Positions 9,152-19,621 of a stretch of DNA of 64,000 nt are shown one piece after another (the stretch's first letter is position 1; each line of letters opens with the position of its first letter). The position numbers were made by a program, and so were the translations under genes. Below the pieces are notes generated by a model. That model was given only the letters and a program-made list of their open reading frames with translations. It had not been told where the DNA came from and made no database searches. This DNA comes from Xanthobacteraceae bacterium 501b. Lineage in GTDB: Bacteria > Pseudomonadota > Alphaproteobacteria > Rhizobiales > Xanthobacteraceae. The stretch lies in assembly GCA_000378025.1 (NCBI GenBank), contig KB899087.1, positions 4,541,001 to 4,605,000 of the forward strand, in the 5' to 3' direction.

Positions 9152-9271
9152 ATGAAGCGTCTCGTGACCGCTCTGTGCGCGCTTGCCCTGACCACCGCCG
9201 TCGCCGGAACCGCCTTCGCCTGCCCCTACCAGGCAGCCAAGGCGGCGCAGACCGACGTCAAGGGTTCCTGA
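9152..9271 (+). CDS. 39-residue secreted peptide, function unknown
   Basis: A very short gene with a good ribosome binding site (AGAGGAGA about 9 bp before ATG 9152) and a stop at 9271. The first 28 residues form a textbook signal peptide: MKRLVTALCALALTTAVAG, then T-A-F-A before a Cys. Only about 11 residues (CPYQAAKAAQT and a short tail) would remain after cleavage. A strong intrinsic terminator starts 32 bp after the stop, so it is a self-contained transcription unit rather than a chance frame. The Cys directly after A-F-A could also be read as a weak lipobox. I do not recognise a named family. Confidence 0.6.
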   Translation: MKRLVTALCALALTTAVAGTAFACPYQAAKAAQTDVKGS

Positions 9272-9302
9272 CCGGCCCTCGTCTTCCCCCTCGATACAGA
9301 CC

Positions 9303-9333
9303 GGCCCGGAAGGTGACTTCCGGGCCGCTTTTT
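9303..9333 (+). terminator. Intrinsic terminator after the 39-residue peptide gene
   Basis: A perfect 10-bp GC-rich stem (GGCCCGGAAG / CTTCCGGGCC) around a GTGA loop is followed by GC and five T residues at 9329-9333. It lies 32 bp past the peptide stop and 41 bp before the convergent lpdA stop, so it isolates the two units. Confidence 0.85.
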
Positions 9334-9373
9334 GCGTCGATCAAACGTCTGTCGCCGGCCGAGGGCCGCGCCC

Positions 9374-10774
9374 TCACATGTGGAGGGCGCGCTTTTCCAC
9401 CGCCATCGCCGCTTCCTTCACCGCTTCCGAGCGGGTGGGGTGGGCGTGGCAGGTGCGGGCGAGGTCTTCCGAGGAGCCGCCAAACTCCATCAGCACCGCG
9501 CATTCATGGATCAGCTCGCCGGCCTCCGAGCCGATGATGTGGGCGCCGAGCACGCGGTCAGTGGTGGCGTCGGCGAGGATCTTCACGAAGCCGTCGGTCT
9601 CGTCATTGGCCTTGGCGCGGCCATTGGCGAGGAAGGGGAACTTGCCGACCTTGTAGGCGATGCCGGCCTGCTTCAGCTCTTCCTCGCTCTTGCCGACCGA
9701 GGCCACCTCCGGGAAGGTGTAGACCACCGAGGGGATGACCTCGTAATTCACATGGCCGGCCTGCCCGGCGAGCAGCTCGGCCAGCGCCACGCCCTCATCC
9801 TCGGCCTTGTGCGCCAGCATCGGGCCGGCAATGGCGTCGCCAATGGCGAAGATGCCGGGCACGCTGGTGCGGTAATAATGATCGGTGACGACGCGCCCGC
9901 GTGCGTCCTTCTCGACGCCGAGCGCCTCCAGCCCCAGCCCTTCGGTGTAGGCGACGCGGCCGATGGCGACGAGCACCACATCGGCCTCCAGCGTCTCACC
10001 TTCGCCGCCGGCGGCGGGCTCGACCGAGACCTTCAGCGTCGCGCCCGAGGCATCGACGCCCGTGACCTTGGCGCCGAGCTTGAACGCCATGCCCTGCTTT
10101 TCCAGGATGCGCTGGAACGACTTGGCGACATCAAGGTCCATGCCGGGCAGGATGCGGTCGAGATATTCGACCACCGTGACCTCAGCCCCCAGCCGCCGCC
10201 ACACGCTGCCGAGCTCCAGCCCGATGACGCCGGCGCCGACCACCAGCAGCTTGCCCGGCACCTTGTCCAGCGCGATGGCGCCGGTTGAGGAGACGATGCG
10301 CGTCTCGTCGATCGTGATGCCCGGGAGCTTGGCCACATCCGAGCCGGTGGCGATGACGATGGCCTTGGCTTCCAGCGTCTGCTGCGAACCGTCCGCCATC
10401 GCGACATCGACCTTGCCCGGCGCGGGGATGCTCGCCGTGCCGTGGAAGGTGTCGATCTTGTTCTTCTTCATCAGGAAGGCGACGCCCTTGGTGTTGCCTT
10501 CCACCGCCTGGTCCTTGAAGCCGAGCAGCGCCGCGTGGTCGAGCTCCGGCGCGCTGACCTTGATGCCCATCTTGGCGAAGCTGTGCCCGGCTTCCTCGAA
10601 GCGGTGCGAGGCGTGCAGCAGCGCCTTGGAGGGGATGCAGCCAATGTTCAGGCAGGTGCCGCCGAAGGTGGCGCGCTTCTCGACCACCGCGACCTTGAGC
10701 CCAAGCTGGGCGGCGCGGATGGCGCACACATAGCCGCCGGGGCCGGTGCCGATGACGACAAGATCGTAGGACAT
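9374..10774 (-). CDS. lpdA: Dihydrolipoyl dehydrogenase (E3)
   Basis: A flavoprotein that reoxidises dihydrolipoamide with NAD+ in 2-oxo acid dehydrogenase complexes. The 466-residue length is standard. FAD-binding GTGPGGY lies at residues 9-15, the redox disulfide C41-x4-C46 in [13 protein letters not shown], the NAD-binding [13 protein letters not shown] in the middle, the second FAD site [14 protein letters not shown], and the C-terminal catalytic His-Glu in [14 protein letters not shown]. An AGGAAC precedes the ATG. It is the last gene of the minus-strand mdh-sucA-odhB-lysE-lpdA block, so its main partner is the 2-oxoglutarate dehydrogenase complex. The acetoin operon in this window lacks an E3 gene, so this protein could also serve there. 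Confidence 0.97.
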   Translation of the reverse strand: MSYDLVVIGTGPGGYVCAIRAAQLGLKVAVVEKRATFGGTCLNIGCIPSKALLHASHRFEEAGHSFAKMGIKVSAPELDHAALLGFKDQAVEGNTKGVAFLMKKNKIDTFHGTASIPAPGKVDVAMADGSQQTLEAKAIVIATGSDVAKLPGITIDETRIVSSTGAIALDKVPGKLLVVGAGVIGLELGSVWRRLGAEVTVVEYLDRILPGMDLDVAKSFQRILEKQGMAFKLGAKVTGVDASGATLKVSVEPAAGGEGETLEADVVLVAIGRVAYTEGLGLEALGVEKDARGRVVTDHYYRTSVPGIFAIGDAIAGPMLAHKAEDEGVALAELLAGQAGHVNYEVIPSVVYTFPEVASVGKSEEELKQAGIAYKVGKFPFLANGRAKANDETDGFVKILADATTDRVLGAHIIGSEAGELIHECAVLMEFGGSSEDLARTCHAHPTRSEAVKEAAMAVEKRALHM

Positions 10775-10814
10775 GGTCAGTTCCTTGAGGGCTTGCTCGA
10801 CATAGCGAGTTGCG

Positions 10815-11456
10815 TCAGTTGGCCTTCTGCACCGCGAGGCGCAGGCCCAGCAGCACGAAGGTCGCGCCGGTCAGCCGGTTGAACCAGCCTCCGAACGCCT
10901 TGAAACGGGCGCGTACGGAAGGGTTGGTGAAAAACAGCGTGACGCCGGCAAACCACGCGATCAGCGCGCTCGCCATGCCGATGCCATAGAGAAACGACAC
11001 GGCCGCTGGCGTCTCATGGCTCACCAGCGCAGTGAAGAGCGAGAGGAAGAACAGCACGGGTTTCGGGTTGAGGGCATTGGTGAGGAAACCCATGCCGAAG
11101 CAGGCGCCCAGCGAGAGCGGCCGGCCCGCCGTGGCGCCCGCCGCCAGTTCGCCCTCGTTGATGTCGAGCGGCTTGTCGAAAAACGACTTCACCCCGAGAT
11201 AGAGCAGATAGCCGACGCCCAGCCATTTAATGAGCGCGAACAGCGCGAGTGACTGCGAGACAATCAGGCCGATGCCTAGCAGCGTGTAGCTGATGTGGAA
11301 CAGCAGCGAGGCGCCGATGCCAAAGCTGGTGAAAAGCGCGGCGCGCCGGCCATGCACCACGCTCTGGCGGACGACGAGGGCGAAATCCGCCCCCGGCGCC
11401 ACGATTACCACCGCGAACACGGCCATCAGCGCCGCGAATTCGCTGACATAGGTCAT
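10815..11456 (-). CDS. LysE/RhtB family amino-acid exporter
   Basis: A 213-residue inner-membrane protein with about six hydrophobic helices. The N-terminal signature [21 protein letters not shown] corresponds to the LysE-family PGP motif (G-P-x-x-x), followed by [18 protein letters not shown] and [22 protein letters not shown], the second conserved N-P loop. Family members export lysine, homoserine, threonine or other amino acids; the substrate here is unknown. It lies between odhB and lpdA on the same strand with gaps of about 40 bp, an unexpected membrane exporter inside a TCA-cycle operon. Export of a glutamate-family amino acid when 2-oxoglutarate flux is high would be a logical role, but that is speculation. 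Confidence 0.9.
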   Translation of the reverse strand: MTYVSEFAALMAVFAVVIVAPGADFALVVRQSVVHGRRAALFTSFGIGASLLFHISYTLLGIGLIVSQSLALFALIKWLGVGYLLYLGVKSFFDKPLDINEGELAAGATAGRPLSLGACFGMGFLTNALNPKPVLFFLSLFTALVSHETPAAVSFLYGIGMASALIAWFAGVTLFFTNPSVRARFKAFGGWFNRLTGATFVLLGLRLAVQKAN

Positions 11457-11500
11457 TGCATCCTCCGCCGGGCCACGCCCGGTTCACCCACGCGTCCCGC

Positions 11501-12745
11501 TTACAGATCCAGCACGAGGCGGGTCGGGTCTTCCAGCGCTTCCTTGACGCGGACGAGGAAGGTGACGGCGCCCTTGCCGTCGACGATGCGGTGGTCGTAG
11601 CTCAGCGCCAGATACATCATCGGGCGGGCGACGATCTGGCCCTTCACCACTACCGGGCGCTCCTCAATGCGGTGCATGCCGAGAATGCCCGACTGCGGCG
11701 CGTTGAGGATCGGGGTCGACATCAGCGAGCCGTAAATGCCGCCATTGGTCAGGGTGAAGGTGCCGCCCTGCATGTCCTCGATGCCGAGCTTGCCGTCGCG
11801 CGCCTTGCGGCCGAGGCCGGCAATGGCCTTCTCGATGCCGGCGACCGAGAGCTGGTCAGCGTCGCGCACCACGGGAACCACCAGGCCCTTGTCGGTGCCG
11901 ACCGCGATGCCGATGTGGTAATAATTCTTGTAGACGAGGTCGGTGCCGTCGATCTCGGCGTTCACCTCAGGCACGTCCTTCAGGGCCTGGATCACCGCCT
12001 TGGTGAAGAAGCCCATGAAACCCAGCTTCACGCCGTGCTTCTTCTCGAACACGTCCTTGTACTGGGCGCGCAGATTCATCACCGCCGACATGTCGACATC
12101 GTTGAAGGTGGTGAGCATCGCCGCCGTGTCCTGCGCGTCCTTCAGACGGCGGGCGATGGTCTGGCGCAGCTTGGTCATCTTCACGCGCTCTTCGCGCGAG
12201 GCGTCGTCTGGCGCCGAGGGGGCGCGGGCCGGAGCCGGGGCGCGGGCGGCGGCGGGTGCCGGCGCGGTGGCCAGCGCCGCGAGCATGTCGCCCTTGGTCA
12301 CGCGCGCATCCTTGCCGGTGCCGGCGAGCATGGCGGGGTTGAGCCCGCTCTCCGCCGCCAGCTTGGCGACCGCCGGGCCGTTGGCGCCGGAAGACGCGGC
12401 AGCGGCCGGGGCCGGAGCTTCAGCCTTGGGGGCCTCTGCCTTCGGAGCATCCTTGGGGGCTTCGGCCTTGGCGGGAGCGGCGGCAGGGGTCGCCTTGGCC
12501 GCGCCGGAGCCTTCGCCGATGGAGCCGAGCAGCGCGCCGACGCCGACCGTTTCGCCGTCCTTGGCGATGATCTCGGAGAGCACGCCGGCCGAGGGCGCGG
12601 GCACCTCGATCGTGACCTTGTCGGTCTCCAGTTCGACAATGGGCTCATCGGCGACGACAGTGTCGCCCGCCTTCTTGAACCACTTGCCGATGGTTGCCTC
12701 GGTGACCGATTCGCCCAGCGTCGGAACGCGGATCTCGGTGGCCAT
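11501..12745 (-). CDS. odhB: 2-oxoglutarate dehydrogenase E2, dihydrolipoyllysine succinyltransferase
   Basis: This E2 transfers succinyl from lipoate to CoA in the oxoglutarate dehydrogenase complex. The 414 residues start with one lipoyl domain in which K43 of ETDKV is the lipoylation site. An Ala/Pro/Lys-rich flexible linker follows (residues about 80-120), then a peripheral E1/E3-binding domain ([29 protein letters not shown]), a second Ala/Pro linker and the acyltransferase core. Catalytic H385 and D389 are in [29 protein letters not shown] is characteristic of succinyl- rather than acetyltransferases. GAGGAAG precedes the ATG, and sucA lies just upstream. Confidence 0.97.
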   Translation of the reverse strand: MATEIRVPTLGESVTEATIGKWFKKAGDTVVADEPIVELETDKVTIEVPAPSAGVLSEIIAKDGETVGVGALLGSIGEGSGAAKATPAAAPAKAEAPKDAPKAEAPKAEAPAPAAAASSGANGPAVAKLAAESGLNPAMLAGTGKDARVTKGDMLAALATAPAPAAARAPAPARAPSAPDDASREERVKMTKLRQTIARRLKDAQDTAAMLTTFNDVDMSAVMNLRAQYKDVFEKKHGVKLGFMGFFTKAVIQALKDVPEVNAEIDGTDLVYKNYYHIGIAVGTDKGLVVPVVRDADQLSVAGIEKAIAGLGRKARDGKLGIEDMQGGTFTLTNGGIYGSLMSTPILNAPQSGILGMHRIEERPVVVKGQIVARPMMYLALSYDHRIVDGKGAVTFLVRVKEALEDPTRLVLDL

Positions 12746-12831
12746 GCTCGTTCTTCCTCACCGTTTGCCGGCTGCGGGGCCGGCACTCCCTCGGGTCTTG
12801 CGAACTCAGGTCTTGCGGATAGTCGCTATGC

Positions 12832-15813
12832 TCAGCCCAGGGCGTCCTGCAGGAACGCCTTGAGCTGCGCGAGATGCTTGGACATCAACCCCGTCGCCGT
12901 GGCGGCGGAAGCCGGGCGGCCGGTGTAGCGCGGCCGCGAGGAGGCGGAGCCGGCCTGTTCCAGCACCCATTCGAGATAGGGCTGCACGAAGGCCCAGCCG
13001 CCCTGGTTCTTCGGCTCTTCCTGGCACCAGACGATTTCCGCCTGCTTGAAGCGGCCGATTTCCTGCGCCAGCGTCTTGAGCGGGAAGGGGAAGAGCTGCT
13101 CGACGCGCATGAGGTAGATGTCGTCCAGCCCCCGGCGCTCGCGCTCCTCATAAAGGTCGTAATAGACCTTGCCCGAGCAGAGCACGACACGGCGGATCTC
13201 GCTGTCCGGCTTCAGCGTCACCGCCTCGGCCGGCAGGTTGGCGGCGAAGTTGCGGTCGGCATCGTCCCACAGCACGCGGTGGAAGGTGGTCTGCGGGCCG
13301 AACTCCGCCAGCGTCGAGACGGCGCGCTTGTGGCGCAGCAGGCTCTTCGGCGTCATCAGGATCAGCGGCTTGCGGAAGTCGCGCTTGAGCTGGCGGCGCA
13401 GGGCGTGGAAATAGTTCGCCGGCGTCGTCAGGTTGGCGACCTGCATATTGTCCTCGGCGCACATCTGCAGATAGCGCTCCAGACGGGCGGAGGAATGCTC
13501 CGGCCCCTGGCCCTCATAGCCATGCGGCAGCAGGCAGACCAGGCCCGACATGCGCAGCCACTTGCGCTCGCCGGAGGAGAGGAACTGGTCGAAGATCACC
13601 TGCGCGCCATTGGCGAAGTCGCCGAACTGGGCTTCCCAAATGGTCAGCGCGTTCGGCTCGGAGAGCGAATAGCCATACTCAAAACCGAGCACGGCCTCTT
13701 CCGAGAGCATCGAGTTGATGACCTCGTAATGCGCCTGCCCCTCCCGCACATGGTTGAACGGGGTGTGGCGCTCCTCGGTCTCCTGGTCGATCAGCACCGA
13801 ATGGCGCTGCGAGAAGGTGCCGCGCTCGCTGTCCTGGCCGGACAGGCGCACCGGATGGCCGTCGAGCAGCAGCGAGGAGAAGGCGAGCGCCTCCGCCGTC
13901 GACCAGTCGATGCCGGCGCCGTCGTCGAGGATCGCCTTGCGGCGGGCGTCGAGGAAGCGCTGGATGGTGCGGTGGACGTGGAACCCCTCCGGCACGGTGG
14001 TGATGCGGGTGCCGATCTCGCGCAGCTCGTCGAAATCGACGCCGGTGACGCCGCGGCGCGGGTCGTCCTCGGCGGCGGCGGCCTTCAGCCCGGCCCAGCG
14101 GCCGTCGAGCCAGTCGGCCTTGTTCGGCTTGTAGGCCTGGCCGGCCTCATATTCGATGTCGAGCTTCGAGCGCCATTCCGCGCGCATGGCGTCGATCTCG
14201 CCCGGCGCGATGACGCCTTCGGCTTCCAGCTTGCGCGAGTACAGCTCCAGCGTGGAGGGGTGCTGCTTGATGAGCTTGTACATCAAGGGCTGGGTGAAGG
14301 CCGGCTCGTCGCCCTCATTATGGCCGAAGCGGCGGTAGCAGAACATGTCCACCACCACAGGCTTGCGGAAGCGCTGGCGGAATTCGGTGGCGATCTTGGC
14401 GGCGAAGGTCACGGCCTCGGGGTCGTCGCCATTCACGTGGAAGATCGGCGCCTCGATGGTCTTGGCGACATCCGACGGGTAGGGCGAGGAGCGCGAGAAG
14501 CGCGGATAGGTGGTGAATCCGATCTGATTGTTGATGATGAAGTGGATCGAGCCGCCGGTGCGGTGTCCCTTCAGTCCCGACAGGCCGAGGCATTCGGCCA
14601 CCACGCCCTGGCCGGCGAAGGCGGCGTCGCCATGCAGCAGCAGCGGCATCACCTGGGTGCGTTCGGCGTCGCGCAGCAGATCCTGCTTGGCGCGCGACTT
14701 GCCGAGCACCACCGGGTCGACGATTTCCAGATGCGAGGGGTTGGCGGTCAGCGACAGGTGGACCTGGTTGCCGTCGAACTCGCGGTCGGAGGAGGCGCCG
14801 AGATGGTACTTCACATCGCCGGAGCCCTCGACCTCGTCGGGGGCCCAGGAGCCACCCTTGAACTCGTGGAACAGAGCGCGGTGCGGCTTGCCCATCACCT
14901 GCGTGAGCACGTTCAGCCGGCCGCGATGGGCCATGCCGAGCACGATTTCCTTCACGCCGAGATTGCCGCCGCGCTTGATGATCTGCTCCAGCGCCGGGAT
15001 CAGGCTCTCCGCGCCGTCGAGGCCGAAGCGCTTGGTGCCGGTGTAGCGGACATCGAGGAACTTCTCGAAGCCCTCGGCCTCCACCAGCTTGTTGAGGATG
15101 GCGCGCTTGCCCTCGCGGGTGAAGGTGATTTCCTTGTCCGGGCCTTCGATGCGCTCCTGAATCCACGCCTTCTCCTCGGGCGAGGAGATGTGCATGAATT
15201 CGACGCCGAGCGTGGCGCAATAGGTGCGCTGGAGGATGGCGACCATCTGGCGGACGGTGGCGAACTCCAGGCCCAGCACATGGTCGATGAAGATCGGCCG
15301 GTCGAGATCGGCCTCGCGGAAGCCGTAGGAGGCGGGGTCGAGCTCGGGCGCGGCACGCACCGGCTCAAGACCCAGCGGGTCGAGCTTGGCATGCAGATGG
15401 CCGCGCATGCGGTAGGCGCGGATCATCATCAGCGCCTTGACGGAATCGCGGGTGGCCTGCTGGACGTCGGCGCTGGACAGCTCGACGCCGGCCTTCTGCG
15501 CCTTCTCGGCTGCCTTGGCCTCGACCTTGCGGCCGATCGCCTTCTCCACCTCGATCCACTGCCCGTCCATCGCCGAAACGAGCTCGCCATTGGCGTGGAT
15601 CGGCCAGCCCTGCTTCTTCCAGGAGGCGCCGCGGGCGCTCTTCTCGACATCGGCCGGGGCGTCCTTCAGCCCGGCGAAGAAAGCCTGCCACTCAGCGTCC
15701 ACCGAGCTGGGGTCGGCCTCATAGCGGGCATAGAGGTCCTCGATCCAGGCCGCATTGGCTCCGTAGAGGAAAGAGGTGTTGAGGAAGGTCTCGTTCACGT
15801 CCGCGCGCGACAT
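12832..15813 (-). CDS. sucA: 2-oxoglutarate dehydrogenase E1 component
   Basis: A thiamine-diphosphate enzyme that decarboxylates 2-oxoglutarate and transfers succinyl to lipoate on OdhB. The 993-residue length is normal. The N-terminal helix FLYGANAAWIEDLYARYEADP is the E2-binding element typical of OdhA-type E1. The ThDP region holds EIVLGMAHRGRLNVL, then HGDAAFAGQGVVAECLGLSGL and the metal-binding INNQIGFTT. The C-terminal half contains the transketolase pyrimidine domain (SLLLDGHPVRLSGQDSERGTFSQRH) and LLPHGYEGQGPEHSSARLER. odhB follows 86 bp downstream and mdh precedes by 323 bp, all on the minus strand. Confidence 0.98.
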   Translation of the reverse strand: MSRADVNETFLNTSFLYGANAAWIEDLYARYEADPSSVDAEWQAFFAGLKDAPADVEKSARGASWKKQGWPIHANGELVSAMDGQWIEVEKAIGRKVEAKAAEKAQKAGVELSSADVQQATRDSVKALMMIRAYRMRGHLHAKLDPLGLEPVRAAPELDPASYGFREADLDRPIFIDHVLGLEFATVRQMVAILQRTYCATLGVEFMHISSPEEKAWIQERIEGPDKEITFTREGKRAILNKLVEAEGFEKFLDVRYTGTKRFGLDGAESLIPALEQIIKRGGNLGVKEIVLGMAHRGRLNVLTQVMGKPHRALFHEFKGGSWAPDEVEGSGDVKYHLGASSDREFDGNQVHLSLTANPSHLEIVDPVVLGKSRAKQDLLRDAERTQVMPLLLHGDAAFAGQGVVAECLGLSGLKGHRTGGSIHFIINNQIGFTTYPRFSRSSPYPSDVAKTIEAPIFHVNGDDPEAVTFAAKIATEFRQRFRKPVVVDMFCYRRFGHNEGDEPAFTQPLMYKLIKQHPSTLELYSRKLEAEGVIAPGEIDAMRAEWRSKLDIEYEAGQAYKPNKADWLDGRWAGLKAAAAEDDPRRGVTGVDFDELREIGTRITTVPEGFHVHRTIQRFLDARRKAILDDGAGIDWSTAEALAFSSLLLDGHPVRLSGQDSERGTFSQRHSVLIDQETEERHTPFNHVREGQAHYEVINSMLSEEAVLGFEYGYSLSEPNALTIWEAQFGDFANGAQVIFDQFLSSGERKWLRMSGLVCLLPHGYEGQGPEHSSARLERYLQMCAEDNMQVANLTTPANYFHALRRQLKRDFRKPLILMTPKSLLRHKRAVSTLAEFGPQTTFHRVLWDDADRNFAANLPAEAVTLKPDSEIRRVVLCSGKVYYDLYEERERRGLDDIYLMRVEQLFPFPLKTLAQEIGRFKQAEIVWCQEEPKNQGGWAFVQPYLEWVLEQAGSASSRPRYTGRPASAATATGLMSKHLAQLKAFLQDALG

Positions 15814-16136
15814 CGTCGGCTCCTGGGGGACCGGTCGGGTCCGTTGGCAGTACTTTCGTGCCGTAGATCGCCTGCGGGGGTTGCCCCGGGCTGACTGCGG
15901 CGCCCCTTAGGGTGGGGCGAAAGTCGAAGGCTCTATATAGGCCTCGTATTCACCTCGGGAATGCCGCAGGAATGCGGCACGGGGATGCGAAAACGCTGGC
16001 CATCATTCACAAGCAATAACGGCACCGGCACTTGACGCGCCAGCGGCAGGAGCTTCCCGCCGCCTGGAAACGGCGAGATCGCCGTTCACGTCCTCGCGAC
16101 GGGGCCATGTGCCCCGCCGGAGGCCGCTCGAAAAGC
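15814..16136. other. Intergenic region between mdh and sucA
   Basis: This 323-bp gap contains no credible gene. Reading toward sucA on the minus strand there is an AT-rich CTATATA (plus-strand complement about 15932-15938) that could be a -10 element, with no convincing -35. Near mdh, an AACGGCGA / TCGCCGTT inverted repeat at 16069-16086 with TTT after it on the minus strand may be a weak mdh terminator. In many alphaproteobacteria sucC and sucD occupy this position; here they do not. Confidence 0.4.
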
Positions 16137-17185
<1,049 letters not shown>

Positions 17186-17280
17186 CGAGGAAGGCCGTTG
17201 AGGTAAATACGCCCGAGTACAACTTTCGGACCAAGTACTGGTATACGAAATACCTGTCCGCGACGGGCGCTGGCCGTGTT

Positions 17281-18003
17281 CTAGCGGCGCCGACTGGCGA
17301 GATCTTCCATCAGTTCGATCTGGATTGCCTGGATTTCCGCCAGGCGCTCCCATTGCCGCGTGAGCATGTGGTCGATCTTCTCGTGCAGATGGCGGATTTC
17401 CAGCTCGGCCTTCAGATTGACGCGGTAGTCGTTCTCCGAGCGTCGCCGGTCCTTCACCTCCTGCCGTTTCTGGCTCATCATGATGACGGGCGCTTGAAGG
17501 GCGGCGACGCAGGACAGCACGAGGTTCAAGAGGATGAACGGGTAGGGGTCGAAGGCGCCCATCAGCCCGGCGATGTTCAGCGCCATCCAGAGATTGATGA
17601 ACACCATGAACGAGATGATGAAGGTCCAGCTGCCGCCGAAGGAGGCGATGGCATCGGCCGCGCGCTCGCCGAAGGTGCGCCCGAGCTCGATCTCGTCCTC
17701 GATATTCTCGGTGAGGATGTCGTTGGCGGCGAGGCTGGCGATGACGTCGTGGTCAAGCTCGCTGAGGTCGCCGCGCTCGGCCTTCAGCGTGGCGGCGATA
17801 TAGGCGCTGCGCTCCTTCGCCAGCGCCTGGCGCGAGATATAGGCATCGGGCGCGATGTCGGGATGCAGCGCCCTGATGTGATCGGCAAGGCCCGGCCGCA
17901 GCATGTCGAGGCGCAGGCCATTGCGCGCGGAAACGATCTCGCCGGTGAGGGCGCAGCTGTGATGCGGGGAGGGTTGGTGGGGGTGGGGCGCGTGCGTGCT
18001 CAT
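17281..18003 (-). CDS. DUF1003 domain-containing membrane protein
   Basis: A 240-residue protein from the ATG at 18003 (MSTHAPHPH), preceded by AGGAAC. The DUF1003 core is clear: FGERAADAIASFGGSWTFIISFMVFINLWMALN, then FDPYPFILLNLVLSCVAALQAPVIMMSQKRQ. These are two transmembrane helices with the F-D-P-Y-P-F hairpin between them. The C-terminal part (RRSENDYRVNLKAELEIRHLHEKIDHML) looks like a cytoplasmic coiled coil. The N-terminal segment before the helices is His-rich. Function of the family is unknown. In-frame extension upstream to 18204 is Arg-rich low-complexity sequence and was not accepted. Confidence 0.9.
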   Translation of the reverse strand: MSTHAPHPHQPSPHHSCALTGEIVSARNGLRLDMLRPGLADHIRALHPDIAPDAYISRQALAKERSAYIAATLKAERGDLSELDHDVIASLAANDILTENIEDEIELGRTFGERAADAIASFGGSWTFIISFMVFINLWMALNIAGLMGAFDPYPFILLNLVLSCVAALQAPVIMMSQKRQEVKDRRRSENDYRVNLKAELEIRHLHEKIDHMLTRQWERLAEIQAIQIELMEDLASRRR

Positions 18004-18086
18004 GCCGGAGCGTTCCTGTGAAAGGTGCCCGGGCGGCGGGCGTTTCTGGCATGCGGGAAGGGCCGGGCCGCCATCCGCGCCTCCAT

Positions 18087-19307
18087 TCAGGTCTCGACGA
18101 GGCCGGTCGTGTTGCCGCTGGCGTGCGAATCGCCACGCCCATGCGGGCGGGCGATATAGTCGTCCGAGCGCATCTCGTGCAGGCGCGAGACGGTGCGGGC
18201 CCATTCAAAGGCTTCCGCACCCTCGGTGCCGAGATAGAGCTGCTCCGGCTCGGCGGGGGCGGAGGCGACCACCTTCACGCCCTTCTCATACAGCTCGTCG
18301 ATCAGTGTGATGAAGCGCTTGGCCTCGTTGCGCGTGTCCTGGTCGAGCTGGGGAATGTGGTCGATGACCAGCGTGTGGTAGCTGCGGGCGAGGCGCAGAT
18401 AGTCGGTGGCGCCCAGCGGCACGCCGCACAGATCGGCGAAGCTGAAGCGCGCCGCGCCGCCGCCGGCGCGGGGCACGGGGATGGTGCGGCCGCCGGAGGT
18501 GACGCTGGCGGGGGCGCCGCCGTCAATGCCGGCGATGCGGTGCCAGACCTTGTCCATCTCGCGGTCGATATCGGCCATGGTCTCGTGCGCCGCCGGCACA
18601 TACCAGGTGCGGGCGCCGCCGAGCTTTTCCATCCGGTAGTCGGTGGGCGATTCGATCCGCACCACTTCCATGTGCTGCTCGATCATGGCGATGAACGGCA
18701 GGAACAGCGCCCGGTTCAGGCCGCCCTTGTAGAGGTCGTCCGGGGCGACATTGGAGGTGGCGACGATGACGACGCCGAGATCGAACAGTTTCTCAAACAG
18801 CCGGCCGAGGATCATCGCGTCGGCGATGTCGGTGACGTGGAACTCGTCGAAGCACAAGAGCCACGCTTCCTCATAGAGCGCGGCGGCGACCGGGGCGATG
18901 GGGTCGCCATCCTTGATGCGGCCTTCCTTCATGTCCTTGCGCACCTGGAAGATGCGGGCGTGGACATCGGCCATGAATTCGTGGAAATGCGCGCGCCGCT
19001 TGCGCTTGCGCACCGCCACGCTCTCATAGAACAGGTCGACCAGCATGGTCTTGCCGCGCCCGACGGCGCCGTGGATATAAAGGCCGCGCACGCGGGGAAT
19101 CGTGTCCTCGCGCCGTGCGAACAGCCAGCCCAGCGCCGAGGATTTGCGGGCGAGACGGCGGGAGGCGATGCGCTGTTCGAGAGCCGCCAGCGCCCCGACC
19201 ACCCGGGCCTGGCCGGCATCGGGCGTGATGTCGCCAGCCGCCATGCGGGCGACATATCGTGCGGCAAGCACCGAGCCGCCGGCTTCCGCCGCCACCATTT
19301 CCGCCAT
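18087..19307 (-). CDS. zapE: Cell division protein ZapE / AFG1-like ATPase
   Basis: A P-loop ATPase related to mitochondrial AFG1/LACE1; in E. coli ZapE binds FtsZ and supports constriction under low oxygen. Motifs are complete: GLYIHGAVGRGKTMLVDLFY (Walker A), EAWLLCFDEFHVTDIADAMI (Walker B), VIVATSNVAPDDLYKGGLNR (sensor 1), and the C-terminal YHTLVIDHIPQLDQDTRNEA. I start at ATG 19307 (MAEMVAAEAGG), giving 406 residues close to the family length; the upstream in-frame 39 codons have no homologous look. In many alphaproteobacteria this gene lies next to mdh, and here it is one gene away. Confidence 0.93.
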   Translation of the reverse strand: MAEMVAAEAGGSVLAARYVARMAAGDITPDAGQARVVGALAALEQRIASRRLARKSSALGWLFARREDTIPRVRGLYIHGAVGRGKTMLVDLFYESVAVRKRKRRAHFHEFMADVHARIFQVRKDMKEGRIKDGDPIAPVAAALYEEAWLLCFDEFHVTDIADAMILGRLFEKLFDLGVVIVATSNVAPDDLYKGGLNRALFLPFIAMIEQHMEVVRIESPTDYRMEKLGGARTWYVPAAHETMADIDREMDKVWHRIAGIDGGAPASVTSGGRTIPVPRAGGGAARFSFADLCGVPLGATDYLRLARSYHTLVIDHIPQLDQDTRNEAKRFITLIDELYEKGVKVVASAPAEPEQLYLGTEGAEAFEWARTVSRLHEMRSDDYIARPHGRGDSHASGNTTGLVET

Positions 19308-19621
19308 ATTGGGGCACCCCGCAATGTTGCAGCGCACGCTTAACGTTAGCCGGCCGTTGCGGCAAGGGTTGCGAAAGACTACCGTTGCCCAAAGCAACCG
19401 TGGCGCAAGGCAAGCGTTGCGCAAGCCCGGCCAGGGGAAGACCGCCCCCGCCTCGGCCGGGTGCGCCGGACGACGGCACCAATGCGCGACCCATCCCCGA
19501 AAAATGCATGGCAGGGCGGCGGGAACCGACGGGCGGTTTGCGCGTTATTTTCGGTTTGCCTTGACCCGTCCGCATTTATTCCCTCACACTCGCTTGGCTT
19601 CTCCAGACGGGTGAGACCGGA
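19308..19621. other. Divergent intergenic region with repeated GCAA/TTGC units
   Basis: This 314-bp region separates divergent zapE and protease genes. From about 19321 to 19432 it has many GCAA and TTGC tetranucleotides, several forming small dyads: GCAA-TG-TTGC at 19321, GTTGC-CCAAA-GCAAC near 19384 and GCAA-GCG-TTGC near 19411. A TTAACGTTAG palindrome is near 19339. No gene is seen. The rest is ordinary GC-rich sequence. Confidence 0.45.

Noticed and set aside
12874..15894. A 1,006-codon plus-strand frame opposite sucA
   Set aside because: High-GC antisense artefact. sucA on the minus strand has full-length family motifs, while the opposite translation is low-complexity Arg/His/Gln/Gly.
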